Translations under genes and position numbers: made by a program
NCBI GenBank assembly: GCA_015655975.1
Contig: DVEP01000020.1
Coordinates: forward strand, 62,001-126,000
From: Eubacterium sp.
Lineage (GTDB): Bacteria; Bacillota; Clostridia; Oscillospirales; Acutalibacteraceae
Direction: 5' to 3'
Length of the DNA: 64,000 nt
Shown here: piece by piece, positions 9,655-17,990 of the stretch
Numbering within the stretch: the stretch's first letter is position 1
Layout: every line of letters starts with the position of its first letter
Notes under the pieces: model-generated
What the model saw: only the letters and a program-made list of their open reading frames with translations
Databases searched by the model: none
Told to the model about the DNA's origin: nothing

Positions 9655-10668
9655 ATGAAAATTCTCGGAATAGAGTCATCTTGCGACGAAACCGCCGCTT
9701 CTGTTGTTGAAAACGGAAGAAAAGTTTTGTCAAATGTTATTGCGTCTTCTGTTGAAGAACACAAACTGTACGGAGGCGTCGTGCCCGAAATAGCATCGCG
9801 CCGACACGCAGAAGCAATTTCAAATGTTGTTAAAAAGGCGCTTGACGACGCAAACTGCACAATAGACGATATAGACGCAGTCGCAGTTACATACGCCCCG
9901 GGACTTATAGGCTCGCTGTTGGTCGGGGTAAACTTTGCAAAAGGTTTGTGTGCTTCGACAGGAAAGCCTCTTGTTCCCGTTCATCATCTGCGCGGACATA
10001 TTGCGTCGAACTACATTTCAAGCAATATTGAACCGCCTATGCTTTGCCTTGTAGTAAGCGGAGGACACTCTCATATTACAATAGTGAAAAGTTACACCGA
10101 GTTTGAAGTCATAGGAAAAACCTGCGACGACGCGGCCGGCGAAGCGCTTGACAAAGCAGGCAGAACGCTCGGGCTTGAATATCCCGGCGGAATAAGCATT
10201 GACAAAATTTCAAAAAATGCAAATGAAAACGCCTACAAATTTACCCGTCCGAAAGTTCACGGAAGTGAATACGACTTCTCTTTCAGCGGTTTGAAAACCG
10301 CCGTAATAAACACCGTTCATAATGCAAAGCAAAAAGGGCAGGATATTAATACGGCTGACATTGCGGCTTCTTTTCAAAAAAGCGTTGTTGACTATCTTTG
10401 CGACAATTTAGAAAAGGCTGCAAAAAACTACGGCTATTCAAAAATTTGCCTTGCAGGAGGTGTTTCTGCAAACTCAAAACTCAGAGCGGAAATTGAAAAA
10501 ATGTGCAAAAGAAACAACTACGAACTCTATTTACCCGAGCTGAGATATTGCGGAGATAACGCCGTAATGATAGCCTCCCAGGGATACTATGAGTACAAAG
10601 ACAACAACATTGCCGATTTTGAGCTTAACGCTTATGCAACTATGCCAATAGACAGACCTATTTTTTAA
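9655..10668 (+). CDS. tsaD: tRNA N6-adenosine threonylcarbamoyltransferase
   Basis: Catalytic subunit of the t6A complex, which modifies A37 of ANN-decoding tRNAs. The 337-aa ASKHA-fold protein starts ILGIESSCDETAAS. It has the metal-binding HHLRGH, the nucleotide loop LVVSGGHSH, the DDAAGEALDKAGR segment, FSFSGLKTAV, and the second metal Asp in RYCGDNAVMIA. The gene starts after AAGGAGCATTTTA, 11 bp downstream of the preceding gene. TsaB and TsaE partners are not in the window. Confidence 0.96.
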   Translation: MKILGIESSCDETAASVVENGRKVLSNVIASSVEEHKLYGGVVPEIASRRHAEAISNVVKKALDDANCTIDDIDAVAVTYAPGLIGSLLVGVNFAKGLCASTGKPLVPVHHLRGHIASNYISSNIEPPMLCLVVSGGHSHITIVKSYTEFEVIGKTCDDAAGEALDKAGRTLGLEYPGGISIDKISKNANENAYKFTRPKVHGSEYDFSFSGLKTAVINTVHNAKQKGQDINTADIAASFQKSVVDYLCDNLEKAAKNYGYSKICLAGGVSANSKLRAEIEKMCKRNNYELYLPELRYCGDNAVMIASQGYYEYKDNNIADFELNAYATMPIDRPIF

Positions 10669-10690
10669 CAATTATTTTACATTGTTACTA

Positions 10691-10718
10691 TTGCAAAAAG
10701 TACCAATTTTGTTATAAT
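10691..10718 (+). promoter_or_regulatory. Sigma-A-type promoter for pckG
   Basis: TTGCAA (10691-10696), a 16-bp spacer and TATAAT (10713-10718), leaving a leader of about 50 nt before the start preceded by AAGGGAG. Confidence 0.65.
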
Positions 10719-10773
10719 GTTAACAACAAAAAATAGTTTTAATTTTTTGAATATTATATAAGGGAGTATATAT

Positions 10774-12552
10774 ATGGAAAGACTTACCGAAAACAAATCA
10801 GTCCTTGCCTGGCTTGACGAAAAAATCGAACTTTTAAAGCCATCTAAAATCGTTTGGATTGACGGCTCTGACGAGCAAATTGCAGCTCTCAAAGCAGAAG
10901 CTTGTGAAACAGGCGAAATGATTAAACTTAATGAGGAACTTCTTCCGGACTGTTACCTTCACAGAACAGCAGAAAACGACGTTGCCCGTGTTGAAGACCG
11001 TACACTCATCTGTTCTAAAAACGAAAAAGATGCAGGTCCTACAAACCACTGGATGGACCCTGAAAAAGCATACAAAATGCTCTACGATATTGCGGCCGGT
11101 TCATATGAAGGCAGAACAATGTACATCATCCCTTACTCAATGGGTCCTGTAGGTTCTCCTTTCTCAAAAATCGGTATCGAAATTACAGACTCAATCTATG
11201 TTGTTCTCAATATGAACATTATGACAAGAGTCGGCAAAAATGTTCTTGAAGCACTCGGCGATTCTGAAGACTGGGTTAAAGGCTTACACGCAAAATGTAA
11301 TGTTGACCCTGAAAACAGATGGATTTGCCAATTCCCTGAAGACAACACAATCATCTCTGTAAACTCAGCTTACGGCGGTAATGTTCTTCTCGGTAAAAAA
11401 TGCTTTGCTCTTCGTATCGCTTCTTACCAAGGTAAAAATGAAGGCTGGCAGGCAGAACACATGCTCATTCTCGGTCTTCAAAATCCTGAAGGCGAAGTTA
11501 AATACATCTGCGCTGCATTCCCGTCAGCTTGCGGTAAGACAAACCTTGCAATGCTTATCCCACCGGAAATCTACACCAAAAAAGGTTACAAAGTATGGTG
11601 CGTAGGCGACGATATTTCTTGGATTAGAAAAGGCGAAGACGGCAGACTTTACGCTATCAACCCTGAAAACGGTTTCTTCGGCGTTGCTCCCGGTACAAAT
11701 ATGAAATCTAACCCGAACGCTCTCAAATCAACAATGAGCGGTACAATTTTCACAAACGTTTGCCACAACCTCGACAACAACACAGTTTGGTGGGAAGGTC
11801 TTGACAAAAATCCACCGACAAACGCTATCGATTGGACAGGCAAACCTTGGAACGGCGCTGTTGACGAGTCAAAAGGCGCTCATCCAAACTCAAGATTTAC
11901 TGCTCCGGCTAAAAACTGCCCTTGCATTTCTCCTGAATTTGAAAACCCGCAGGGTGTTCCGATTTCTGCTATCGTATTCGGCGGCCGTCGTGCTAAACTC
12001 ACTCCTCTCGTTTACCAATCAAAAGATTGGAACAACGGTGTATTCGTAGGTTCAATAATGGCTTCTGAAACAACAGCAGCTGCTGCAGGTGCTGTAGGCG
12101 TTGTTCGTCGTGACCCAATGGCTATGCTTCCTTTCTGTGGCTACAATATGGGCGACTACTGGAAACACTGGATTGAAATCGGCGAGTCTCTTGACCCTGA
12201 AAAAGCTCCTAAAATCTTCAATGTTAACTGGTTCAGAAAAGACGATGAAGGCAACTTCCTCTGGCCGGGATTCGGTGACAATATGCGTGTTCTTGAATGG
12301 ATTATTGACCGTTGCGAAGGCAAAGCAGACGCTCAGGAAACAGCTATCGGTTACCTTCCGTATGCTAAAGACATCAACATTGAAGGTCTTGATATGACAA
12401 CAGAAGACATCGACAAAATTCTTGATGTTGACAAAGACGCTTGGAAGAAAGAAGCAGAAGGCATTGAAGAATTCTATGCTAAATTCGGCGACACTCTTCC
12501 TGCTGAACTCGAAGAACAACTCGACAATCTTAAGGCTAACCTTGACAAATAA
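10774..12552 (+). CDS. pckG: Phosphoenolpyruvate carboxykinase (GTP)
   Basis: Interconverts oxaloacetate and PEP with GTP/GDP. In anaerobes it often runs in the carboxylating direction toward succinate or propionate. The 592-aa length and the P-loop FPSACGKTNLAM identify the GTP type rather than the ATP (PckA) type. Other family blocks are YIIPYSMGPVGSPFSKIG, the metal/ligand region WCVGDDISWI, the substrate loop FGGRRAKLTPLVYQ and the guanine-binding FPWP-like WPGFGDNMRVLEWI. The codon choice is richer in C-ending codons than the neighbours, as expected for a highly expressed gene. It stands alone between a promoter and a terminator. Confidence 0.96.
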   Translation: MERLTENKSVLAWLDEKIELLKPSKIVWIDGSDEQIAALKAEACETGEMIKLNEELLPDCYLHRTAENDVARVEDRTLICSKNEKDAGPTNHWMDPEKAYKMLYDIAAGSYEGRTMYIIPYSMGPVGSPFSKIGIEITDSIYVVLNMNIMTRVGKNVLEALGDSEDWVKGLHAKCNVDPENRWICQFPEDNTIISVNSAYGGNVLLGKKCFALRIASYQGKNEGWQAEHMLILGLQNPEGEVKYICAAFPSACGKTNLAMLIPPEIYTKKGYKVWCVGDDISWIRKGEDGRLYAINPENGFFGVAPGTNMKSNPNALKSTMSGTIFTNVCHNLDNNTVWWEGLDKNPPTNAIDWTGKPWNGAVDESKGAHPNSRFTAPAKNCPCISPEFENPQGVPISAIVFGGRRAKLTPLVYQSKDWNNGVFVGSIMASETTAAAAGAVGVVRRDPMAMLPFCGYNMGDYWKHWIEIGESLDPEKAPKIFNVNWFRKDDEGNFLWPGFGDNMRVLEWIIDRCEGKADAQETAIGYLPYAKDINIEGLDMTTEDIDKILDVDKDAWKKEAEGIEEFYAKFGDTLPAELEEQLDNLKANLDK

Positions 12553-12581
12553 TTTGTCAATACAGCAAAAAAATATATTAA

Positions 12582-12612
12582 AAGACGCTTCGTCAGGAGC
12601 GTCTTTTTTATT
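12582..12612 (+). terminator. Terminator of pckG
   Basis: AAGACGCT pairs with AGCGTCTT (12582-12589 with 12598-12605) around an 8-nt loop, followed by a T-rich run. Confidence 0.9.
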
Positions 12613-12684
12613 TTCAATATACAATATATTTTCTTCAAAATCATCTTAAACTCCTACAGATTTTCATATTTTAAATTTAGAGTA

Positions 12685-12713
12685 TTGAAAATATAATGAA
12701 TTTTATTTATAAT
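12685..12713 (+). promoter_or_regulatory. Sigma-A-type promoter for the GH20 gene
   Basis: TTGAAA (12685-12690), a 17-bp spacer and TATAAT (12708-12713), about 35 bp upstream of the start codon. Confidence 0.6.
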
Positions 12714-12748
12714 ATAACTTACTGACAAAAGAGTTTAAGGAGATTAAT

Positions 12749-14314
12749 ATGAACATCATTCCAAAACCGATAAAAGCACAAAAAACAGGTGGAAAGGTCA
12801 ACTTTTCATCAAAAACATCATTAAACGGCGATTTTCTTCAAACTCAAAAATTTGCTGAAAAAGAACTTTCTGAAAAACAGCCTGCCGAAGAAAACAACAT
12901 AAATTTTGTAAGGGACGACAAAATTCCCAAAGAAGGTTACAAAATTGAATGCAACGACAAAAACATTACCGTTATGGCAAGCGACGAAGCAGGCGCTTTT
13001 TACGCTTTTATGACGCTTTGCCAACTTTCAGCCGGTAAAAATTGCTTTGACGCAGTATATATTGAAGACGCGCCGAGATACCGCCACCGTGGATTTATGC
13101 TTGACAGCGCCCGACATTTTTGGAAAGTTGAAAAAGTGAAAGAAATCTTGTCATTTATGGCTTCCATAAAAATGAATATTTTTCACTGGCATCTCACAGA
13201 CGACCAAGGTTGGAGAGTGGAAATAAAAAAATATCCGCTCCTCACACAAAAAGGCACAACGAGAGACAGCACTCCTCTTGCCGTCAAAGGTATGGAAAGC
13301 GGAAAAGGAAAACGCGATTTAAACAAATACGGCGAAGGTATGTTCTATTCTCAAGACGAGATACGCGATATTGTAGCATTTGCGAAAGAAAGACACATTG
13401 AAATCATACCTGAAATTGATATGCCGGGTCATCTTGTTGCAGCAATTGCCTGCTATCCCGAACTTTCCTGCACAGGAGAAGAAACAAGTGTTTCAAACAA
13501 ATGGGGTATTCTTGACAATATCGGTTGCTGCGGCAAAGAAAATGTTTACACTTTTGCAAAAGATGTTATAGACGAACTTTGCGAACTTTTCCCCTACCCG
13601 TATTTCCACATCGGCGGAGACGAAGTTCCTAAAAAAAGATGGAAAGAGTGCCCGAAATGTCAGGCAAAAATCAAAGAACTCGGTTTAAAAGACGAAGACG
13701 CTCTTCAAGGCTACTTTACAAATGTCATCTGCGACTATCTCAGCAGTAAAGGCAGAAAAACAATAGGATGGAACGAAATACTCGACGCCGACAATCTTAA
13801 CAAAGACATTGTTCCCCAATGGTGGATAATGAGAAAACCGATGGAAAAACTTGAACTCAAATGGCTTGCTGACGGCGGTGAAATGATTTTAACACACCAC
13901 GACTATGTTTATATGGACCACGCATATGCTATCAGACCGTTAAAAAAGACATATAACTACGGTCCGCATTCAGTGAAAATTAAAGATGACAGCAACATAA
14001 TCGGTGTAGAAGCACCGCAGTGGACAGAATACATACGAACAGAGAAAAAGCTTGACCTCAACACCTATACGCGACTTCTTGCAATTTCAGAAGTTGGTTG
14101 GACAAAACAGGAAAACAAAAACTACGATGATTTCATTGCAAGACTTGAGTCAATGAGAGAATATTTCAAATCTATCGGAATAAGAATTGCTCCGAAAAAA
14201 GTTTACAGCGGTAAAACTGTTTTTTCACTTTTCGGAACTTATGCTTTAGGATGGAAAAAGTGGGTAAAAAACCCTGATTTTGAACTTCCTATCGCCGAAA
14301 AATACGGTTTTTAA
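12749..14314 (+). CDS. Beta-N-acetylhexosaminidase, glycoside hydrolase family 20
   Basis: Removes terminal beta-GlcNAc/GalNAc by substrate-assisted catalysis. The 521-aa protein has an N-terminal GH20b-like domain (about 1-105), then the barrel beginning APRYRHRGFMLDSARHFW with FHWHLTDDQGWR. The catalytic Asp-Glu pair is in FHIGGDEVPKKRW, and the conserved Trp site in VEAPQWTEYI. No signal peptide is seen, so it is probably cytoplasmic and acts on imported chitobiose-like, mucin or wall fragments. Its product could feed NagA encoded upstream. The start follows AAGGAGATTAAT. Confidence 0.92.
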   Translation: MNIIPKPIKAQKTGGKVNFSSKTSLNGDFLQTQKFAEKELSEKQPAEENNINFVRDDKIPKEGYKIECNDKNITVMASDEAGAFYAFMTLCQLSAGKNCFDAVYIEDAPRYRHRGFMLDSARHFWKVEKVKEILSFMASIKMNIFHWHLTDDQGWRVEIKKYPLLTQKGTTRDSTPLAVKGMESGKGKRDLNKYGEGMFYSQDEIRDIVAFAKERHIEIIPEIDMPGHLVAAIACYPELSCTGEETSVSNKWGILDNIGCCGKENVYTFAKDVIDELCELFPYPYFHIGGDEVPKKRWKECPKCQAKIKELGLKDEDALQGYFTNVICDYLSSKGRKTIGWNEILDADNLNKDIVPQWWIMRKPMEKLELKWLADGGEMILTHHDYVYMDHAYAIRPLKKTYNYGPHSVKIKDDSNIIGVEAPQWTEYIRTEKKLDLNTYTRLLAISEVGWTKQENKNYDDFIARLESMREYFKSIGIRIAPKKVYSGKTVFSLFGTYALGWKKWVKNPDFELPIAEKYGF

Positions 14315-14357
14315 CAGAAATCTTTATCTTTTCAATATTTGAATAACAAAAACACAA

Positions 14358-14388
14358 AATGCCGAAACAAAAAGTTTCGGCATTTTTT
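14358..14388 (+). terminator. Terminator of the GH20 gene
   Basis: Perfect 11-bp stem AATGCCGAAAC with GTTTCGGCATT, 5-nt loop, then a run of T. Confidence 0.9.
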
Positions 14389-14470
14389 CATTTTCAGTAT
14401 TTTATATAAATCTTTCAAACTTTTAGTTTTGACAAAAGCAATTAAAATATATTTACTTTACACAATATAA

Positions 14471-14503
14471 AAATGAAAAAACGCTCGGGTAAACCGAGCG
14501 TTT
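14471..14503 (-). terminator. Terminator of the rpsF-ssb-rpsR operon
   Basis: AAACGCTCGG pairs with CCGAGCGTTT (14479-14488 with 14494-14503); read on the reverse strand it is followed by TTTTCATTTTT. Confidence 0.88.
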
Positions 14504-14526
14504 AAATACTGTTTCAACAGCAGAAA

Positions 14527-14763
14527 TCAGTCTGTTGTGTATGGAAGAAGAGCAACCTGACGAGCTCTTTTGATAGCTGTTGTAAGTTCTCTTTGGTGTT
14601 TAGCGCAAGTACCTGTTACTCTGCGAGGAAGAATTTTTGCTCTCTCAGAAGTATATTTCTTGAGCTTAGAAATGTCTTTGTAATCGATTTCTTCTACTTT
14701 ATCTACACAAAAAGCACAAACTTTTCTTCTGCCTTTTCTTGCACGATTTTTATCGTATGCCAT
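14527..14763 (-). CDS. rpsR: 30S ribosomal protein S18
   Basis: Small-subunit protein of 78 aa that pairs with S6 on the platform. It has the basic N-terminus, the CAFC pair at residues 16-19, YKDISKLKKYTSERAKILPRRVTGTCAKHQRELTTAIKRAR (read in two parts: the tRNA/mRNA-side ILPRRVTG and the helical C-terminus) and ends LLPYTTD. The extra C-x-x-C and the third Cys suggest the zinc-type paralogue. Last gene of rpsF-ssb-rpsR. Confidence 0.97.
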   Translation of the reverse strand: MAYDKNRARKGRRKVCAFCVDKVEEIDYKDISKLKKYTSERAKILPRRVTGTCAKHQRELTTAIKRARQVALLPYTTD

Positions 14764-14794
14764 AATAAGTTTCCTCCTTATTTATTTTTCCTTC

Positions 14795-15232
14795 TTAGAA
14801 GGGAAGGTCGTCGTCATCGTCAATGATTACTTCAAAACTCTTGTCGTTTGCACTGGCAAAACTCGGAGCAGGCTCAGACGGAGCAAATGCAGGATTGACT
14901 GTATTGCTTTCTGACTTTGAGCCACAGAAAGAAACATTGCTTGCAACAACGGTTACGCTTTTACGCTTATTTCCGCCTTGGTCTGTATAACTGTCTGTCT
15001 GAATTGAACCTTCAACAGCAATCATATCGCCTTTATGGAAATAGCGCGAGATGAATTCAGCAGTTTGACGCCATGCTGTAACATCAATGAAGTCTGCTTT
15101 GCGTTCGTCGCCCTGACGCTGAAAGCGTCTGTCAACAGCAACCTGAATACGCACTACAGAAACACCCGACGGTGTTGTACGAAGTTCGGGCTCGAATGTT
15201 AATCTGCCCATAAGCACTACATTATTAAGCAT
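14795..15232 (-). CDS. ssb: Single-stranded DNA-binding protein
   Basis: 145 aa. The OB fold occupies residues 1-105 (LMGRLTFEPELRTTPSGV, FIDVTAWRQTAEFISRYFHKGD). A flexible Asn/Pro/Ser linker follows, and the acidic tip DDDDLPF recruits repair and replication partners. Located between rpsF and rpsR, the classic Firmicutes arrangement that couples S6, SSB and S18 expression. Confidence 0.96.
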   Translation of the reverse strand: MLNNVVLMGRLTFEPELRTTPSGVSVVRIQVAVDRRFQRQGDERKADFIDVTAWRQTAEFISRYFHKGDMIAVEGSIQTDSYTDQGGNKRKSVTVVASNVSFCGSKSESNTVNPAFAPSEPAPSFASANDKSFEVIIDDDDDLPF

Positions 15233-15244
15233 AGTAACTCCTCC

Positions 15245-15532
15245 TTAGTTCTTCGCAACGATGAGTGAACGAAGAACGCCGTCTGTGATATTGATTACAC
15301 GGTCAAGCTCAGCCGGGAAGTTTTCGTCAGCACTAAATTGAGCAATGTAGTAGTAACCCTCTGTTTCGTAGTTGATTGGGTAAGCGAGTTTTCTTTTACC
15401 CCATTCATCAACTTCACCGAGAGTGCCGTTTTTGCTAATCATTTCGCTGAACTTAGCCTTGAGAGCCTCAACTGCTTCTTCTCCTTTAGAAAGAGAGAAA
15501 ACTAAAACAAGTTCGTAATTTTTAACTGCCAC
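15245..15532 (-). CDS. rpsF: 30S ribosomal protein S6
   Basis: 95 aa from the GTG at 15532, chosen because AAAGGAGGTG lies at the right distance and the protein then begins with the typical VKNYELVLVFS. Longer in-frame starts would run into the leader. The family blocks ELVLV, DEWGKRKLAYPI and GYYYIAQFSAD are present, and the end reads LRSLIVAKN. It leads the S6-SSB-S18 operon and has its own strong promoter. Confidence 0.95.
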   Translation of the reverse strand: MAVKNYELVLVFSLSKGEEAVEALKAKFSEMISKNGTLGEVDEWGKRKLAYPINYETEGYYYIAQFSADENFPAELDRVINITDGVLRSLIVAKN

Positions 15533-15599
15533 TATCAGCACCTCCTTTTGGACTTTTGGCCCCGATATCCTCGGAGCAAGGATGCCGCTTTTAACGGCT
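15533..15599 (-). promoter_or_regulatory. rpsF leader, candidate S6:S18 autoregulatory RNA
   Basis: The 5' leader of about 65 nt can form GCCG/CGGC (15584-15598) and then ATCCT/AGGAT (15567-15571 with 15579-15583) with CCG in the loop, followed by a further CGG-rich stretch. Bacterial rpsF leaders often contain a CCG-bearing structure bound by the S6:S18 complex. The match here is by eye only. Confidence 0.4.
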
Positions 15600-15605
15600 T
15601 GTAAT

Positions 15606-15634
15606 ATTATATCAGACAAGCAATCTAAAGTCAA
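15606..15634 (-). promoter_or_regulatory. Strong sigma-A promoter of rpsF-ssb-rpsR
   Basis: TTGACT (15629-15634), 17-bp spacer, perfect TATAAT (15606-15611). The -35 box overlaps the stop codon of the upstream HAD gene. Confidence 0.88.
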
Positions 15635-16308
15635 TATCTTTTTACGACTTCGAGTACCTGTGCAATATCATCTATATTTGGTACATCGTCTCGCAAAGAG
15701 CAGTTTTTAAACCAGCCGACATTCATTCTGACGGCTTTCATACCTGCTTTGAGCGATGCATTAATATCATTTTCGGGATGGTCTCCGACATACGCACACT
15801 CTTCAATATTCAAATTGTATTTTTCAGCAACATACTTAAAAATTTGTGGGTCGGGTTTATGTATTCCGACATCTCCGCTGACCACAAGGAAATCACAAAA
15901 ATCAAGCAAACCGCTCAGTTCAAGTTTTTTATGCTGCAAATTTGACGGACCGTTCGTCAAGACACCGACAATATATCCGTCTTTTTTTAACTTTTCAAGA
16001 ACGGTTTTTGAGTTTTGATAAACCTTTATAAAGTACGGGAAATTCACATTATAATAATCTATTAAAAAATCGTTGTCGGGTGCATCTTTCCAATACCATC
16101 TGCTTTTTAAAGTATTGTAATAGTCGTTACCTTGCGTATATCCTCCGCCGCAAAGCGATACCATATCTTCTGCGCGCTTTTTCTTTTCTTCGTCGCTTAT
16201 ATTCGGAAAAAAGTGATTTAAAAACGACAAAACATAGTCATCAAAAGCAAGAGTTCTGTCGTGCAATGTTTCGTCAAAATCAAACAATACTGCTTTTATC
16301 GTACTCAA
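15631..16308 (-). CDS. HAD-IA family hydrolase
   Basis: A phosphatase-type HAD protein of 225 aa. All four motifs are present: FDFDETLHD near the N-terminus, GVLTNGPSN (motif II), the Lys in GIHKPDPQIF (motif III) and YVGDHPENDI (motif IV), with a helical cap between motifs I and II, as in YjjG/Gph-like enzymes. The substrate is unknown. The start overlaps the end of ribF by 29 bp, so it is the last gene of the rimP-to-ribF transcript. Confidence 0.88.
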   Translation of the reverse strand: MSTIKAVLFDFDETLHDRTLAFDDYVLSFLNHFFPNISDEEKKKRAEDMVSLCGGGYTQGNDYYNTLKSRWYWKDAPDNDFLIDYYNVNFPYFIKVYQNSKTVLEKLKKDGYIVGVLTNGPSNLQHKKLELSGLLDFCDFLVVSGDVGIHKPDPQIFKYVAEKYNLNIEECAYVGDHPENDINASLKAGMKAVRMNVGWFKNCSLRDDVPNIDDIAQVLEVVKRY

Positions 16309-17089
16309 GCTGTGCTTTCAACTCCTCTACATTTTTAAACAACTTTTCTTTTCTCAAATATCTGACAAGTTCAACTCTGATAATTTTCCCGTACAAATCG
16401 CCTTCAAAATCAAAAATATGCGTTTCACAAATCGGTTTTTCCAATTTCCAAGTAGGTCTTACCCCTATATTTGTAAAGGACTTGTACAGTTTTCCGTCAA
16501 CTTCCGTTCTGCTTTCATAGACGCCGAACATAGGAACAATCAAGCCTTCGGGCAGATACTGATTTATCGTTGAAAAATTGATTGTTCTTCCGCGAGCATC
16601 GCCATGCACAACCTCTGCTTCAAAAGTAAAATTGTAGCCGAGCATTTCATTTGCCGACTCTATATCTCCGTTTGAAACAGCATTTCTTATTCTTGTAGAA
16701 CTTATCGGCTCGCCGTTATAGTCTAAATGTTCAAGTATTCTGACCCAAACATCTTTTTTTTCGCAATAATTTCGCATATCAACGGCAGACCAAGACGCAT
16801 TTTTTCCAAACCTGAAATTAAAACCGCACAAAACTGTTTCTGCACCCAATTCTTTGAAAAGAATTCCCTCAATGAATGCTTCTCCGCTCATTTGCTTTAT
16901 TTTTTCAAAATCTGCAAACTGAGCATTTGGAAAACGCTTTTCAAAAATACTTTTTTGCAAAAGCGAAAAACGATTGTTCACACAATAAATCGTAACATCT
17001 TCTGCGCCCGTGGAAACGACGCGATGAGCTCTGTGCATGCCGTCAAAATCGCCGAGTGCGACTGCTTTTCTTAACTTCTCTTTTGACAT
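16280..17089 (-). CDS. ribF: Bifunctional riboflavin kinase / FAD synthetase
   Basis: Makes FMN and FAD from riboflavin. The N-terminal nucleotidyltransferase has GDFDGMHRAH, CGFNFRFGKN and the ISSTRIR motif. The C-terminal riboflavin kinase has GDARGRTINFSTIN and ends with the RYLRKEKLF block. At 269 aa it is about 40 residues shorter than usual; the N-terminal half lacks the usual TF.PHP segment, and the kinase PTAN motif reads STIN. The location next to truB fits RibF. Both activities are plausible but divergent. Confidence 0.85.
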   Translation of the reverse strand: MSKEKLRKAVALGDFDGMHRAHRVVSTGAEDVTIYCVNNRFSLLQKSIFEKRFPNAQFADFEKIKQMSGEAFIEGILFKELGAETVLCGFNFRFGKNASWSAVDMRNYCEKKDVWVRILEHLDYNGEPISSTRIRNAVSNGDIESANEMLGYNFTFEAEVVHGDARGRTINFSTINQYLPEGLIVPMFGVYESRTEVDGKLYKSFTNIGVRPTWKLEKPICETHIFDFEGDLYGKIIRVELVRYLRKEKLFKNVEELKAQLEYDKSSIV

Positions 17090-17093
17090 ATTT

Positions 17094-17990
17094 TCAATCT
17101 CTTTTTGTTAAAAGTCTTTTAACTTTCAGGTCTTGCTCCGATAATTCACCGAGACCTAAAAATATTTTTTCGTTTGAATAAACTCTATAAATACCGTCTT
17201 CTAAATTTTTCTTCAGTCTTTCTCGCATCAGTGAACCGCCGTTTGAAAATCTGCGGCTTTGCGCCTCGCTGATATAAACAGATTTATAGCACTCAAAAAG
17301 TTTTTCGACAGGAACAACGACACTGCAAAAATCGTTTGAAGTATCTTTGATGTTTTGCAGATGTTCAAGAGTAACGCAGTCGGACAAATCTATGCCCATT
17401 GCTTTCGTCCTGACAAGTGAGGTCATTGTTGCTCCGCACCCGAGTTTTCTGCCAAAATCGTCAATGATACTTCTGACATAAGTTCCTTTTGAACACAAAA
17501 GTTCAATTTTCCCCTTTCCGAGTTTCTCGTCAAACTCCAAAAGGTCAAGTTCCTTTACCTCAACTTCTCTTGCCTGCCGTTCAACTTCTATACCTTTTCG
17601 TGCCAAGTCGTAAAGTCTTTGACCGTCAACACTTACGGCGGAATACATAGGAGGAACCTGGCTGATTGTTCCTTTAAAATTCAAAAGAACACTCTGCACT
17701 TCTTCTCTTGTAACGGAAAAACTGTTTTTTTCCAGAACTTCGCCCGTAATATCCAAAGTATCTGTTACTATACCGAGTTGAAATTCTGCGATATAGCCTT
17801 TATCGCTGTCGGGCAAAAAATCTATGAACCTTGTTGCTCCGCCGAGCATAATAGGTAAAACACCTGTTGCCATAGGGTCAAGTGTGCCTGTATGACCGCA
17901 CTTTTTTTCACGAGTTATGCCTCTGACTTTTGCAACTGCCGAAAAAGATGTAATACCGTTCGGTTTATTTAAACAAATAAGCCCTGTCAT
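17094..17990 (-). CDS. truB: tRNA pseudouridine(55) synthase
   Basis: Forms the T-loop pseudouridine. Of 298 aa, the catalytic Asp is in GHTGTLDPMATGVLP, with KPNGITSFSAV at the N-terminus, the YSAVSVDGQRLYDLAR motif, and CSKGTYVRSIIDDFG. The C-terminal part is a short PUA-like region. Its ATG overlaps the upstream nrnA stop. Confidence 0.96.
   Translation of the reverse strand: MTGLICLNKPNGITSFSAVAKVRGITREKKCGHTGTLDPMATGVLPIMLGGATRFIDFLPDSDKGYIAEFQLGIVTDTLDITGEVLEKNSFSVTREEVQSVLLNFKGTISQVPPMYSAVSVDGQRLYDLARKGIEVERQAREVEVKELDLLEFDEKLGKGKIELLCSKGTYVRSIIDDFGRKLGCGATMTSLVRTKAMGIDLSDCVTLEHLQNIKDTSNDFCSVVVPVEKLFECYKSVYISEAQSRRFSNGGSLMRERLKKNLEDGIYRVYSNEKIFLGLGELSEQDLKVKRLLTKRD

Noticed and set aside
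14315..14526. Possible small RNA between the GH20 gene and rpsR
   Set aside because: The two hairpins are explained as convergent terminators of the flanking genes; no promoter lies between them.
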